Shown: positions 8,548 through 18,137, counted from the first letter of the stretch. The stretch is 64,000 bases of DNA from JAEXZL01 sp049943125 (GCF_049943125.1 NZ_CP188040.1:2108001-2172000), one strand, 5' to 3'. Numbers and translations: made by a program. Notes: a model not told the origin generated them from the letters alone.

Positions 8548-10002
8548 ATGGCATTAGGCCAATTAAGAGTAGTAGTTTTTCAAAATGATAGCTCCGTGCC
8601 TCTACCCAACAGCAGAGTTACTATAACTCCCTTAGGTCAGAATAATCAAGAGGAAACTGAAGCTACTGTAGTAATTACCACCAATGAGCAAGGGCAGACG
8701 GAAACTATAGATCTTACTGCACCGCCAATTGAATATTCCCAAGCACCAAATCAGCCTGTACCTTATAGCTTTGCCAATATCCGAGTAGAGGCTGAAGGCT
8801 TTATACCTACAACTATCAATGGAGTACAAATATTCCCAAGCCTCACAGCTCTACAAAATGTTAATATGGTCTCTAATGAGGTAGCTGCGGCAAGAGGAAT
8901 AGACAGGGTACAGATAAATATACCAAAGCATAGGTTAGTAGAGGAATCAGAGAAAAAATATCGACAGGATATAGTTGTAAATATACAGGCAAATACTCTC
9001 GTTGGAATATTCCCTCCTAAAATTCCTGAAGCTGAAGAGAAGCCTCTTCCTCCAGCAAAAAGCACAGTTGTCCTAGAAAATGTTGTGGTGCCGGAGTTTA
9101 TTATAGTTCATACAGGAGTACCTGATGATAACAGTGCACAAAATTATACCGTTGGATACAAGGACTATATAAAAAATGTAGCTTGCTGTGAAATTTTTTC
9201 CACCTGGCCGGAAAGCGCCATAAGAGCTAATTTATACTGTATAATTTCCTTTACTCTAAATAGAGTTTACACCGAATGGTATAGAAGCCGTGGAAAGAAT
9301 TTTACCATAACTAATTCTACTGCCTTTGACCAGGCCTTTAGTCCCGGGAGAAATATCTATGATAATATAGATAGAATTGTAGATGAAATATTCTCTACCT
9401 ATATAAAAAGACAGGGGACAAAGCAGCCTTTATTTGCTCAATACTGTGATGGAGTGCGAGTATCCTGCCCAGGCTGGTTAACCCAATGGGGAAGCAAAAA
9501 TCTTGCGGATCAGGGAAGAACTCCTTATGAGATACTGACTAATTTTTATGGTACTAATATTGATCTTGTTAGAGCTCCTGAGGTAGAGGGAGTACCTGAA
9601 TCTTATCCAGGTAGAACTCTATCCATAGGAGATACTGGAACCTCAGTGAGATCTTTACAGACCTATCTCAATAGAATATCAGATAATTATCCTCTGATAC
9701 CTAAGGTTCCTGTGGATGGGGAATATGGACCTAGTACAGAGGAAGCTGTAAGGGTATTTCAGCAGGTATTCAACCTTCCGGAGACAGGCAGAACAGACTA
9801 TGCTACCTGGTATGAGATTTCTCAGATATATGTAGGAGTGACTAAGATAGCAGAGCTTAGAGTGGGTAATGAAATAGAAGGTTTTAAAAGCTACGAAGCC
9901 TCCTATGGACAATCAAATTTTACAAGAAGAGTTTTTTATCCGCCAACTACCTACGAAAAGGTCAACATACCAAAGGTCAATTACATGGATGATGGTTATT
10001 GA
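8548..10002 (+). CDS. sleC: Spore cortex-lytic enzyme SleC
   Basis: Zymogen that degrades cortex peptidoglycan during germination after cleavage by Csp proteases. The 484-residue product has an N-terminal beta-sandwich pro-region (about 1-145), then a SpoIID-like lytic domain with the putative catalytic Glu222 in STWPESAIRANLY and the following YTEWYRSRGKNF and TNSTAFDQAF segments. A PG_binding_1 repeat at about 355-425 contains VDGEYGPSTEEAVRVFQ. A further tail of about 55 residues follows, longer than I would expect from SleC proteins of 420-440 residues. The ATG at 8548 is preferred over 8521 because GAGGA (8536-8540) is spaced 7 bp from it and family members begin at this point. Confidence 0.92.
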   Translation: MALGQLRVVVFQNDSSVPLPNSRVTITPLGQNNQEETEATVVITTNEQGQTETIDLTAPPIEYSQAPNQPVPYSFANIRVEAEGFIPTTINGVQIFPSLTALQNVNMVSNEVAAARGIDRVQINIPKHRLVEESEKKYRQDIVVNIQANTLVGIFPPKIPEAEEKPLPPAKSTVVLENVVVPEFIIVHTGVPDDNSAQNYTVGYKDYIKNVACCEIFSTWPESAIRANLYCIISFTLNRVYTEWYRSRGKNFTITNSTAFDQAFSPGRNIYDNIDRIVDEIFSTYIKRQGTKQPLFAQYCDGVRVSCPGWLTQWGSKNLADQGRTPYEILTNFYGTNIDLVRAPEVEGVPESYPGRTLSIGDTGTSVRSLQTYLNRISDNYPLIPKVPVDGEYGPSTEEAVRVFQQVFNLPETGRTDYATWYEISQIYVGVTKIAELRVGNEIEGFKSYEASYGQSNFTRRVFYPPTTYEKVNIPKVNYMDDGY

Positions 10003-10045
10003 TTATTTAAGAAGAGATTAAAATTTAAATATATGAAGGATTATT

Positions 10046-10089
10046 AAAGGACATTTATTGATGTATAAAGCACAATAGATGTCTTTTTT
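10046..10089 (+). terminator. Probable terminator after sleC
   Basis: GACAT-x2-ATTG (about 10050-10060) pairs with CAAT-x2-ATGTC (about 10073-10083), followed by TTTTTT. The stem is interrupted by a 2-nt internal loop. It isolates the germination locus from the arginine operon. Confidence 0.65.
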
Positions 10090-10190
10090 GCTTTGGGAAA
10101 ATACATAGTCTTAATAAAGAAATAACCTATATTCTAATTATAGCTATGGAATTTAAAATTTGTGTTTTTATACGCTTATAAAAGTGATAA

Positions 10191-10203
10191 TGCATAAATA
10201 TAC
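10191..10203 (+). promoter_or_regulatory. Candidate ARG box 1 (ArgR/AhrC operator)
   Basis: TGCATAAATATAC, close to the semi-palindromic ARG-box half-site pattern (TGAATAATTATTCA-like). An identical copy occurs 40 bp downstream. The regulator gene itself is not in the window. Confidence 0.6.
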
Positions 10204-10230
10204 GGTATAAATTATAAAAAATATAAAATT

Positions 10231-10243
10231 TGCATAAATATAC
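10231..10243 (+). promoter_or_regulatory. Candidate ARG box 2
   Basis: Second exact copy of TGCATAAATATAC, 40 bp after the first, about four helical turns, so both lie on one DNA face. It abuts the -35 of the argG promoter, where a bound arginine repressor would block polymerase. Confidence 0.62.
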
Positions 10244-10271
10244 TTGATTTTATGAATAATGGGTGTATAAT
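10244..10271 (+). promoter_or_regulatory. SigmaA promoter of the arginine operon
   Basis: TTGATT (10244-10249), a 16-bp spacer and TATAAT (10266-10271). Transcription would begin near 10278, about 28 nt before the argG start codon. Confidence 0.7.
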
Positions 10272-10305
10272 AAGTATAAAATTCCAAGAAATAGAAGGTG
10301 TTTGT

Positions 10306-11529
10306 ATGGATATAAAAAAGGTAGTTTTAGCTTATTCCGGAGGTCTAGATACATCAATAATAATTTCGTGGCTTAAGGAAAACTATAATGATTGTGAAGT
10401 GATAGCAGTATCAGGAGATGTAGGACAAGGAACTGAGCTGGAGGGCTTAGAGGAAAAGGCAATAAAAACTGGAGCTTCAAAGCTGTATATTGAAGATCTT
10501 AAGGAAGAATTTATTACAGAATACATCTATCCAACTATTAAGGCAGGGGCTAAGTACGAAAAAGAATATCTCTTAGGAACTGCCTTTGCTCGTCCTATAA
10601 TTGCAAAGAGATTAGTTGAGATTGCAAAAAAAGAAGGGGCCGACGCTATCTGTCATGGCTGCACTGGAAAGGGAAATGATCAAGTTCGCTTTGAAACCTC
10701 TATTAAGGCCTTTGCACCAGATATGAAAATTATTGCTCCCTGGAGAATATGGAACATAAAGTCCCGTGAAGAAGCAATTGATTATGCTGAAGCTCATAAC
10801 ATACCCTTAAAGATTAGCAGGGAAACTAACTACTCTAAGGATAAGAATCTATGGCACTTATCTCATGAAGGACTGGATTTGGAGAACCCAGAAAATGAAG
10901 CTCCTATAAATAAAGAAGGTTTTTTAGAAATGAGTGTATCACCGGAGCAGGCTCCAGATAAGGCTACCTATGTAAAGATCACCTTTGAAAAAGGAAATCC
11001 AGTAGCTATTGATGATAAGAAGTTATCTCCTATTGAAATTATAGAAGCTCTCAACAAGCTTGGTGGAGAAAATGGAATAGGGATAATTGATATAGTTGAA
11101 AATCGCCTTGTAGGAATGAAGTCCAGGGGAGTTTATGAAACACCAGGAGGAACCATACTGTATAAGGCTCATGAAATATTAGAAAGCCTATGCTTAGATA
11201 GAAATACACAGCATTATAAGGAGCTAGTAGCTAATAAATTTGCTGAGCTCGTATACTTTGGACAATGGTATACACCTTTAAGGGAAGCCTTATCAGCCTT
11301 CGTGGATAAAACCCAGGAGAAGGTTACAGGAGAGGTAACCTTAAAGCTTTATAAAGGAAATGTTATCAGTGCAGGAGCAAAGTCGAAGTATTCCTTATAT
11401 AGCGAAGAAATTGTGACCTTTAGAGAGGATAATGTATACAATCAGAAGGATTCTGAGGGCTTCATCAATCTATTCTCTCTGCCAGTTAAGGTACAGGCTT
11501 TAGTAAATGATAAAAATTCCTGTTGGTAA
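10306..11529 (+). CDS. argG: Argininosuccinate synthase
   Basis: Condenses citrulline and aspartate using ATP, the penultimate step of arginine synthesis. The 407-residue protein carries the PP-loop AYSGGLDTS near its N-terminus, GDVGQG, and ATP/citrulline-binding segments GCTGKGNDQVRFE and KSRGVYETPGGT. The ATG at 10306 (MDIKKVVLAYSGG) is chosen because AGAAGGTG precedes it; an earlier in-frame ATG at 10252 lies upstream of the predicted transcription start. First gene of a nine-gene operon. argH starts 23 bp after its stop. Confidence 0.96.
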   Translation: MDIKKVVLAYSGGLDTSIIISWLKENYNDCEVIAVSGDVGQGTELEGLEEKAIKTGASKLYIEDLKEEFITEYIYPTIKAGAKYEKEYLLGTAFARPIIAKRLVEIAKKEGADAICHGCTGKGNDQVRFETSIKAFAPDMKIIAPWRIWNIKSREEAIDYAEAHNIPLKISRETNYSKDKNLWHLSHEGLDLENPENEAPINKEGFLEMSVSPEQAPDKATYVKITFEKGNPVAIDDKKLSPIEIIEALNKLGGENGIGIIDIVENRLVGMKSRGVYETPGGTILYKAHEILESLCLDRNTQHYKELVANKFAELVYFGQWYTPLREALSAFVDKTQEKVTGEVTLKLYKGNVISAGAKSKYSLYSEEIVTFREDNVYNQKDSEGFINLFSLPVKVQALVNDKNSCW

Positions 11530-11552
11530 TGTATTAAATAGGAGAGATGATC

Positions 11553-12932
11553 ATGGAAAAGCTTTGGAAGGGAAGGTTTAAAAAGCCTCTTCAAGAGGAG
11601 ATAAATGAGTTCAATGCTTCAATAGCCTTTGACAAGAGGATGTACAGTGAAGATATTTTTGGTTCCGTAGCTCATGTAACAATGCTGGCAGAGGAAGAAA
11701 TAATATCCTTTCAGGACAAGGAACTAATAATTGAGGGCTTAGAGGGAATAAAGAAGGATATAGAATCAGGAGAGCTTGTAATAAGTGATGACTACGAGGA
11801 TATTCACAGCTTTGTAGAAGGTGAGCTTACCAAAAGAATAGGGGATGCGGGAAAGAGACTCCATACAGCCAGGAGCAGAAATGATCAGGTAGCACTAGAT
11901 TTAAGACTGTATCTAAAAAAAGAGACAGATGAAATTCTTCTACTTATTAAGGATTTTTTAGAGTCTATAGTAGAGGTGGCTGAAAAAAACACTTCTACCA
12001 TAATGCCAGGCTATACCCACCTTCAAAGAGCTCAACCCATAACCTTTGGTCATCATTTAATGGCTTATGGAATGATGCTCCTTAGAGATAAGGAGAGATT
12101 TGAGGATGCAGAGAAGAGGCTGCTCGTTAATCCCTTAGGTAGCTGTGCCTTAGCAGGTACGACCTTTAATATTAATAGAGAAGCCACCACAAAGGTCCTG
12201 GGCTTTAAGGGTATCAGTGAAAACAGTATTGATGGAGTTTCCGATAGGGATTTTGTCCTGGAGCTTGCCTCTAATGCAGCCATAACAATGATGCACTTAT
12301 CAAGATTTTCAGAGGAAATTATCCTGTGGTGCTCCTGGGAGTACAGGTTTATTGAGCTGGATGATTCCTGCTCTACAGGCTCCAGCATCATGCCTCAAAA
12401 GAAAAATCCTGATGTAGCAGAGCTGGTAAGAGGTAAAACTGGTAGGGTATATGGTGATTTAATAACTCTATTTACAATGCTAAAGGGTCTTCCCCTGGCC
12501 TATAACAAGGATATGCAGGAGGATAAGGAGGCCATCTTTGATAGCATTGATACCTTAAAGCAGTGCTTAAAGGCTTCTACACTTATGGTTAGAACAATGA
12601 AGGTGTTAAAGGATAATATGAGAGAGGCAGCGGCTAAGGGCTTCATCAACGCCACAGATTGTGCTGATTATTTAGTTAATAAAGGACTGCCCTTCAGAAA
12701 GGCATACATGATAGTAGGAGAAATTGTTTCTTATTGTCTAGAAAATCAGCTTATATTAGAAGAGCTTTCACTAGATAATTACAGAAGCTTTAGTGAATTA
12801 TTTCAGGAGGATGTTTATAAGGCTATAGCAATGGAAAATTGTTTAAATAAAAGAATTTCCAGAGGAGGGAGCGCTCCTGCCTCTGTTAAAAAACAGATTG
12901 AGTATATCAAGGAGAAGCTTAAGGATGACTAA
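11553..12932 (+). CDS. argH: Argininosuccinate lyase
   Basis: Splits argininosuccinate into arginine and fumarate. The 459-residue product belongs to the fumarase/aspartase superfamily and has the signature GSSIMPQKKNPD with the mobile-loop catalytic Ser. Upstream it has HTARSRNDQVALD and PGYTHLQRAQP. The ATG at 11553 follows GGAGAG at a suitable distance; the ATG at 11547 is too close to that site. Its last bases overlap the argC start by 8 bp, indicating translational coupling. Confidence 0.96.
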   Translation: MEKLWKGRFKKPLQEEINEFNASIAFDKRMYSEDIFGSVAHVTMLAEEEIISFQDKELIIEGLEGIKKDIESGELVISDDYEDIHSFVEGELTKRIGDAGKRLHTARSRNDQVALDLRLYLKKETDEILLLIKDFLESIVEVAEKNTSTIMPGYTHLQRAQPITFGHHLMAYGMMLLRDKERFEDAEKRLLVNPLGSCALAGTTFNINREATTKVLGFKGISENSIDGVSDRDFVLELASNAAITMMHLSRFSEEIILWCSWEYRFIELDDSCSTGSSIMPQKKNPDVAELVRGKTGRVYGDLITLFTMLKGLPLAYNKDMQEDKEAIFDSIDTLKQCLKASTLMVRTMKVLKDNMREAAAKGFINATDCADYLVNKGLPFRKAYMIVGEIVSYCLENQLILEELSLDNYRSFSELFQEDVYKAIAMENCLNKRISRGGSAPASVKKQIEYIKEKLKDD

Positions 12933-13869
12933 GGTTTTTATAGATGGAGCTGAAGGGACTACAGGGCTAAAAATATATCAGCGTTTTGAGAATAGAAGGG
13001 ATATAGAGCTTGTAACAATTGACCCGGCTCTGAGAAAGGATATAAGTGAAAGGAAGAAGCTTTTGAATGAAGCAGACATTGCCTTTCTATGCCTGCCAGA
13101 CTCAGCAGCCATGGAAGCTATAGAGCTCATAGAAAACCCAGAGGTGAGAATCATAGATACCTCTACTGCTCACAGGACGAAGGAAGGATGGGACTACGGT
13201 TTTCCAGAGCTTTCAAAGGACCATAAAAAAGCCATTGCTACGGGGAAGAGGATTGCTGTGCCAGGCTGCCATGCTACAGGCTTTAACGCCATAGTATATC
13301 CACTTATTAAAGAAGGAATAATGGGAACTGATTATCCCGTTTCCTGTTTTTCTGTCACAGGCTATAGCGGCGGAGGTAAGAGCATGATCAAGGCTTATTC
13401 CTCACAGGAAAGAGAAGTCGAGCTAAACAGCCCAAGACAGTATGGAATCAAACAGGACCATAAGCACCTTAAGGAAATGAAGCTTATTCCAGGCCTGCAA
13501 AAGGAGCCACTGTTCACACCTATTGTAGCAGACTTTTACAGCGGAATGACTGTAACTATTCCACTATTCACCTCTCTCCTGCATAAAAAGTTATCTGTAG
13601 AGGAACTAAGAGCCTTTTTCACTGACTATTATGGAGAGCAGAGAATAATCAAGGTGTTAAGCAAGGATGAAACCATGGGGAATAACGGCTTCATAGCTGC
13701 TAACACTCTAAGTGGTATGGATACCATGGAAATTATAGTGGATGGGAATGAAGAGAGAGTGATCATTGTTTCTAGATTAGATAATTTAGGAAAAGGGGCT
13801 TCTGGAGCTGCCATGGAATGCATGAATGTAAGTCTTGGATTAAGGCCTGAGGTAGGACTAATTATATAA
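12925..13869 (+). CDS. argC: N-acetyl-gamma-glutamyl-phosphate reductase (short form)
   Basis: NADPH-dependent third step of ornithine synthesis. At 314 residues it fits the shorter, less common ArgC subfamily (TIGR01851 pattern), with FIDGAEGTTGLKIYQRF as the Rossmann start, IDTSTAHRT and the catalytic Cys in VPGCHATGF. A long antisense frame covering its 3' end and the start of argJ has no support. The ATG lies inside the argH stop region, preceded by AAGGAGAAGCTTAAGG, which fixes the start. Confidence 0.94.
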   Translation: MTKVFIDGAEGTTGLKIYQRFENRRDIELVTIDPALRKDISERKKLLNEADIAFLCLPDSAAMEAIELIENPEVRIIDTSTAHRTKEGWDYGFPELSKDHKKAIATGKRIAVPGCHATGFNAIVYPLIKEGIMGTDYPVSCFSVTGYSGGGKSMIKAYSSQEREVELNSPRQYGIKQDHKHLKEMKLIPGLQKEPLFTPIVADFYSGMTVTIPLFTSLLHKKLSVEELRAFFTDYYGEQRIIKVLSKDETMGNNGFIAANTLSGMDTMEIIVDGNEERVIIVSRLDNLGKGASGAAMECMNVSLGLRPEVGLII

Positions 13870-13911
13870 AAATTATATAAAACAAATATAGAAATAAGGG
13901 GACTAAGCAAT

Positions 13912-15123
13912 ATGAAACTAATAGCTGGGGGAGTATGTGCTTCCAAGGGCTTTAAGGCTTCTGGAATACACTGTGGAATCAGAAAAAATAAATCAAAAAA
14001 GGATCTAGCCTTGATAGTAAGTGAAAGGATGGCCTCCGCAGCAGCGGTATACACACAAAATTTAGTCAAGGGTGCGCCGATAGCTGTTACACAGAAAAAT
14101 ATCAGTGATGGCTTTGGAAGAGCAATTATTTGTAACAGCGGAAATGCCAACACCTGTAATGAAAATGGAATAGAAATTGCAGAGAAAATGTGCAGTTTGA
14201 CCGCAGAAGCTCTTGATATAGAGGCAGAGGATATAATTGTAGCCTCCACGGGAGTTATAGGAAAAGCCTTAGATATAGAGCCAATAAAGAATGGTATGAA
14301 AGAGCTGTGTGGTAGTCTTGGAAATAAAAGCTCGGAGGCTGCTAAGGCGATTATGACTACAGATACCAAAGAAAAAGAGGTAGCTGTAGCTTTTACTATA
14401 GGAGATAAGGAATGCCATATAGGAGGAATAGCTAAAGGCTCTGGAATGATACATCCAAACATGGCTACGATGCTTGTTTTCATTACTAGTGATGTTTATA
14501 TTACTCCTGAGCTACTGCAAAAGGTTGTTTCAGAGGATGTAGAGGACAGCTTCAATATGATTACAGTAGATGGAGATACCTCTACCAATGACATGCTCTG
14601 TGTTCTTGCAAATGGAGCGGCAGAGAATAAGCTTATAGCTTGTGAGAATGAAGACTACGAGATTTTTAAAAAGGCTTTAAGCTTCATAACCACTACCTTA
14701 TCAAAGGAGATTGCTGCCGATGGAGAAGGAGCAAGCAAGCTTTTAGAGTGTAGGGTGAAGGGAGCTTATAATAAACACATTGCTAAGACCGTAGCAAAAG
14801 CAGTGGTTGGATCCAGCCTGGTAAAGGCTGCTATGTTTGGACAGGACGCCAACTGGGGAAGGATTCTTTGTGCCATCGGCTATAGTGGAGCTATGGTTGA
14901 TGTTAACAAAATCGATGTTGATTTTTCATCCTTTAAAGGTTCCATAGCTGTGTGTAATGATGGAAAGGGAGTTGCCTTTTCTGAGGAGAAGGCAAAGAAG
15001 GTTTTATCGGAGAAGGAAATAGTCATAAACATAGACTTAAACAGTGGAACAGCTGAAGCTACAGCCTGGGGCTGTGACCTTACCTATGATTATGTAAAAA
15101 TAAATGGGGATTACAGAACTTGA
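13912..15123 (+). CDS. argJ: Glutamate N-acetyltransferase / ornithine acetyltransferase
   Basis: Recycles the acetyl group from N-acetylornithine to glutamate, giving the cyclic arginine pathway. It may also make N-acetylglutamate from acetyl-CoA, but the sequence alone cannot say whether it is bifunctional. The 403-residue precursor has the self-cleavage site in GSGMIHPNMATMLVF, where the Thr of MATML becomes the N-terminal nucleophile of the beta chain. GNANTCNENG and GQDANWGRI are other family marks. It starts 42 bp after argC. No argA or argE is seen, consistent with the recycling route. Confidence 0.95.
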   Translation: MKLIAGGVCASKGFKASGIHCGIRKNKSKKDLALIVSERMASAAAVYTQNLVKGAPIAVTQKNISDGFGRAIICNSGNANTCNENGIEIAEKMCSLTAEALDIEAEDIIVASTGVIGKALDIEPIKNGMKELCGSLGNKSSEAAKAIMTTDTKEKEVAVAFTIGDKECHIGGIAKGSGMIHPNMATMLVFITSDVYITPELLQKVVSEDVEDSFNMITVDGDTSTNDMLCVLANGAAENKLIACENEDYEIFKKALSFITTTLSKEIAADGEGASKLLECRVKGAYNKHIAKTVAKAVVGSSLVKAAMFGQDANWGRILCAIGYSGAMVDVNKIDVDFSSFKGSIAVCNDGKGVAFSEEKAKKVLSEKEIVINIDLNSGTAEATAWGCDLTYDYVKINGDYRT

Positions 15124-15138
15124 TTAGGAGATTTATCG

Positions 15139-15990
15139 ATGGAATTTAACAATGGCCAAAGAGCAGAGGTGCTTATTAATGCTCTGCCTTATATAAAAAA
15201 ATATAATAATAAAATCGTAGTAATTAAATATGGCGGAAATGCCATGGTCAACGAAGAGCTTAAAAGGTCTGTGATGAGAGATATAGTGCTCCTTTCCCTT
15301 ATTGGAATTAAGGTGATTGTTGTTCATGGAGGAGGACCAGAAATCACTGAGGTTCTTACAAAAATGAATATAAAAACTGAGTTTAAAAATGGTCTCAGAG
15401 TTACAAATAGGGAAACAGCAGAGATTGTTCAGATGGTTTTATCAGGAAAGGTCAATAAAGAGCTGGTGAATCTCATAGGAAATTCAGGAGGAAATTCTGT
15501 AGGTATAAGCGGTGTGGACTGCGGAATGATAGAAGCTAGAATGAAGGACAGGGAGCTAGGCTACGTGGGTGAAATCATAAATATAAAGACGAACCTTATA
15601 ACAGATCTTTTAGAAAAGAACTATATTCCGGTAATATCTACCGTGGGCTTTGATAAGAACGGAAATATATACAATATAAACGCAGATACTGCTGCAGCAT
15701 GGATTGCTGGAGAGCTTAAAGCTGAAAGCTTCGTTGCTATGACTGATGTTAAGGGTCTTCTTGAGGATATAAATAATCCAGAATCCTTGATATCAAAGAT
15801 TAACATAAGTGAAGCTGAAAGACTTATAGGTGAGGGAGTAATATCCGGTGGCATGATTCCAAAGGTACAATGCTGTGCAGAGGCAATAAGGCGGGGAGTT
15901 AAGAAGGTATTTATTATTGATGGTAAAATTCCTCATTCTATATTGATGGAACTATTAACAAATGAGGGAATTGGGACGATGTTTGTATAA
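15139..15990 (+). CDS. argB: Acetylglutamate kinase
   Basis: Phosphorylates N-acetylglutamate, typically the arginine-inhibited step. The 283-residue amino-acid-kinase fold shows IKYGGNAM, VVHGGGPEI and GGMIPKVQCC. TAGGAGATTTATCG precedes the ATG. An N-terminal helix before the kinase core (NGQRAEVLINALPYIKKY) is typical of arginine-sensitive forms, so feedback inhibition is plausible. The gene ends 22 bp before argD. Confidence 0.95.
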   Translation: MEFNNGQRAEVLINALPYIKKYNNKIVVIKYGGNAMVNEELKRSVMRDIVLLSLIGIKVIVVHGGGPEITEVLTKMNIKTEFKNGLRVTNRETAEIVQMVLSGKVNKELVNLIGNSGGNSVGISGVDCGMIEARMKDRELGYVGEIINIKTNLITDLLEKNYIPVISTVGFDKNGNIYNINADTAAAWIAGELKAESFVAMTDVKGLLEDINNPESLISKINISEAERLIGEGVISGGMIPKVQCCAEAIRRGVKKVFIIDGKIPHSILMELLTNEGIGTMFV

Positions 15991-16012
15991 ATTATCTTTG
16001 GAGGAAGTAGCA

Positions 16013-17185
16013 ATGGATTTTAATGGGATAAAGGCTTTAGATAAAAAATATATAGCAAATACCTACAATAGATTTGACCGTCTATTTACTAGTGGAAAGG
16101 GATCAGAGCTCTATGATGAAAAGGGGAAGAGGTATATTGACCTCTCAGCTGGAATTGCTGTAAACACCTTTGGAACAGCAGATCCCCTTTGGTTAGAGGC
16201 AGTTACTAAGCAGCTTAGCTCCCTTTCTCATATATCAAATCTTTATTATACAGAGCCACAGGCGATTTTAGCTAAGAAGCTCTGTGAGAGAACTCAGATG
16301 AAGAAGGTCTTTTTCTCCAATTCAGGGGCAGAAGCTAATGAATGTGCCATCAAGGCTGCAAGAAAGTATTCTCATGATAAATATGGAGAAGGTAGAAATA
16401 CCATTATAACCTTAAAGGACAGCTTTCATGGAAGGACAATAACTACCCTTTCTGCTACAGGACAGGAGGTTTTTCATAAGGATTTTTATCCCTTTACTGA
16501 AGGCTTTATATATAGCGATCCTGAGGATATTCAGGGGATACGAAAGCTTATGGAAGATCATAAGGCGTGTGCCGTAATGATGGAGCTTATACAAGGAGAA
16601 GGGGGAGTAAGGGTTCTTTCCAAGGACTTTGTCCAGGAAGTTGCTTCCTTTGCAAAAGAAAAGGATATTTTAGTGATTGTAGATGAGGTGCAGACAGGAA
16701 ACGGAAGGACAGGGGAGCTGTACTCCTATATGAATTATGATATAGCTCCTGATATTATTTCTACGGCTAAGGGTCTTGCAGGAGGGCTTCCCTTTGGAGC
16801 CACTCTCTTTGGTGAAAAGACAGAAGCTGTTTTAAGCTCTGGCAGTCATGGCTCTACCTTTGGTGGAAATCCTGTCTCTGCAGCGGGAGCCATATCTATT
16901 ATAGATAGACTTACAGATACTTTCCTCGATGAGGTAGTCTCAAAGGGAGAATTTATTAAAAAGGAATTAGCTAGCGTCCCAGGAGTTGTAGCTGTTACCG
17001 GTATGGGACTTATGCTGGGTATAGAAACCGTAAGGCCAGCGAAAGAAATAGTAGAAAGGGCTTTAGAGGAAGGGCTTGTGGTTATTACTGCAAAAAATAA
17101 GGTTAGGCTGCTTCCACCGTTAAATATTTCCATGGAGCTACTTCAGGAAGCAATAGAGATTTTAAAAGGAGTGATAGAGGTATGA
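16013..17185 (+). CDS. argD: Acetylornithine aminotransferase
   Basis: PLP-dependent class III aminotransferase producing N-acetylornithine. The 390-residue product contains FSNSGAEANE (phosphate loop), VDEVQTGNGRTG, and the PLP Lys in ISTAKGLAGGLPFGA. The ATG at 16013 is preceded by GGAGGAAG at 16000-16007; the earlier in-frame start at 15962 lies inside argB and is rejected. Its stop overlaps the argF start by 4 bp (ATGA), a standard coupling arrangement. Confidence 0.95.
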   Translation: MDFNGIKALDKKYIANTYNRFDRLFTSGKGSELYDEKGKRYIDLSAGIAVNTFGTADPLWLEAVTKQLSSLSHISNLYYTEPQAILAKKLCERTQMKKVFFSNSGAEANECAIKAARKYSHDKYGEGRNTIITLKDSFHGRTITTLSATGQEVFHKDFYPFTEGFIYSDPEDIQGIRKLMEDHKACAVMMELIQGEGGVRVLSKDFVQEVASFAKEKDILVIVDEVQTGNGRTGELYSYMNYDIAPDIISTAKGLAGGLPFGATLFGEKTEAVLSSGSHGSTFGGNPVSAAGAISIIDRLTDTFLDEVVSKGEFIKKELASVPGVVAVTGMGLMLGIETVRPAKEIVERALEEGLVVITAKNKVRLLPPLNISMELLQEAIEILKGVIEV

Positions 17186-18090
17186 AGCATTTATTAAAGC
17201 TAAAGGACCTTACATCAGATGAAATAGTAGAAATATTAAACTTAGCTGATAAGCTGAAATATGAAAATATAAATGGAATAAAGCATAATCATTTGGAAGG
17301 TAAGACCCTTGGCATGATATTTCAAAAATCCTCTACCAGGACTAGGGTATCCTTCGAGGTAGGAATGTATCAATTAGGGGGGAAGGCTTTATTCTTAAGC
17401 TCAAAGGATCTACAGATGGGAAGAGGCGAGCCTATTAAGGATACCGCAAGGGTGCTATCCCGTTATTTAGATGGGATAATGATAAGAACCTTTGACCAAC
17501 AGGAGGTTCAGGACCTGGCGGACTATGGGACAATTCCCATAATCAATGGTCTTACGGATTCTGCACATCCCTGTCAGATTCTTGCTGATTTAATGACCAT
17601 AAGAGAATATAAGCAGAGCTTTAAGGGCTTGAAGCTTTGCTTCATAGGAGACGGAAATAATGTTGCTAATTCTTATATAGTAGGTGGAATAAAGCTAGGT
17701 ATGGAGGTGGCAATAGCCTGCCCTAAAGGCTATGAGCCTGATGAGGTTCTGCAGAAATGGGCAAGGGAAAATGGAAGCTTCACCTGTACTGACTCTGTAT
17801 CCGAGGCTATAAAGGATGCCGATGTAGTATATACAGATGTATGGATGTCTATGGGACAAGAACAAGAGAGGGAGAAACGTAAAAGGATTTTTTCAAAATA
17901 CCAGGTAAATGCAAGGGTGATGAAGCTGGCAAAGAAGGATGCAATAGTTCTTCATTGTCTTCCTGCACATAGAGAAGAGGAGATAACGGAAGAGGTCTTT
18001 GAAGCTCATAGTGATGAAATATTTCAAGAAGCAGAAAACAGGCTCCATGCTCAAAAGGCAGTTTTAGTGAAGCTCTTAGGTAATAATTAG
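17182..18090 (+). CDS. argF: Ornithine carbamoyltransferase
   Basis: Makes citrulline from ornithine and carbamoyl phosphate. The 302-residue anabolic-type enzyme has the carbamoyl-phosphate loop KSSTRTRVSFE, the HPCQ motif, and the ornithine loop HCLPAH. AAAGGAGTG lies just upstream inside argD. Placement next to carAB supplies its second substrate from the same transcript. No arcA or arcC gene is nearby, which argues against a catabolic deiminase role. Confidence 0.95.
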   Translation: MKHLLKLKDLTSDEIVEILNLADKLKYENINGIKHNHLEGKTLGMIFQKSSTRTRVSFEVGMYQLGGKALFLSSKDLQMGRGEPIKDTARVLSRYLDGIMIRTFDQQEVQDLADYGTIPIINGLTDSAHPCQILADLMTIREYKQSFKGLKLCFIGDGNNVANSYIVGGIKLGMEVAIACPKGYEPDEVLQKWARENGSFTCTDSVSEAIKDADVVYTDVWMSMGQEQEREKRKRIFSKYQVNARVMKLAKKDAIVLHCLPAHREEEITEEVFEAHSDEIFQEAENRLHAQKAVLVKLLGNN

Positions 18091-18137
18091 TTAAGGAATG
18101 GAAGTTGGTATTTTAAAAGGCAAGATGGGAGGGCATT

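Noticed and set aside
13629..14483. A 284-codon antisense frame across argC and argJ
   Set aside because: It overlaps two certain genes, has no ribosome site, and its Ser/Pro/Ile-rich translation is what the complementary strand of Glu/Lys-rich coding DNA gives.
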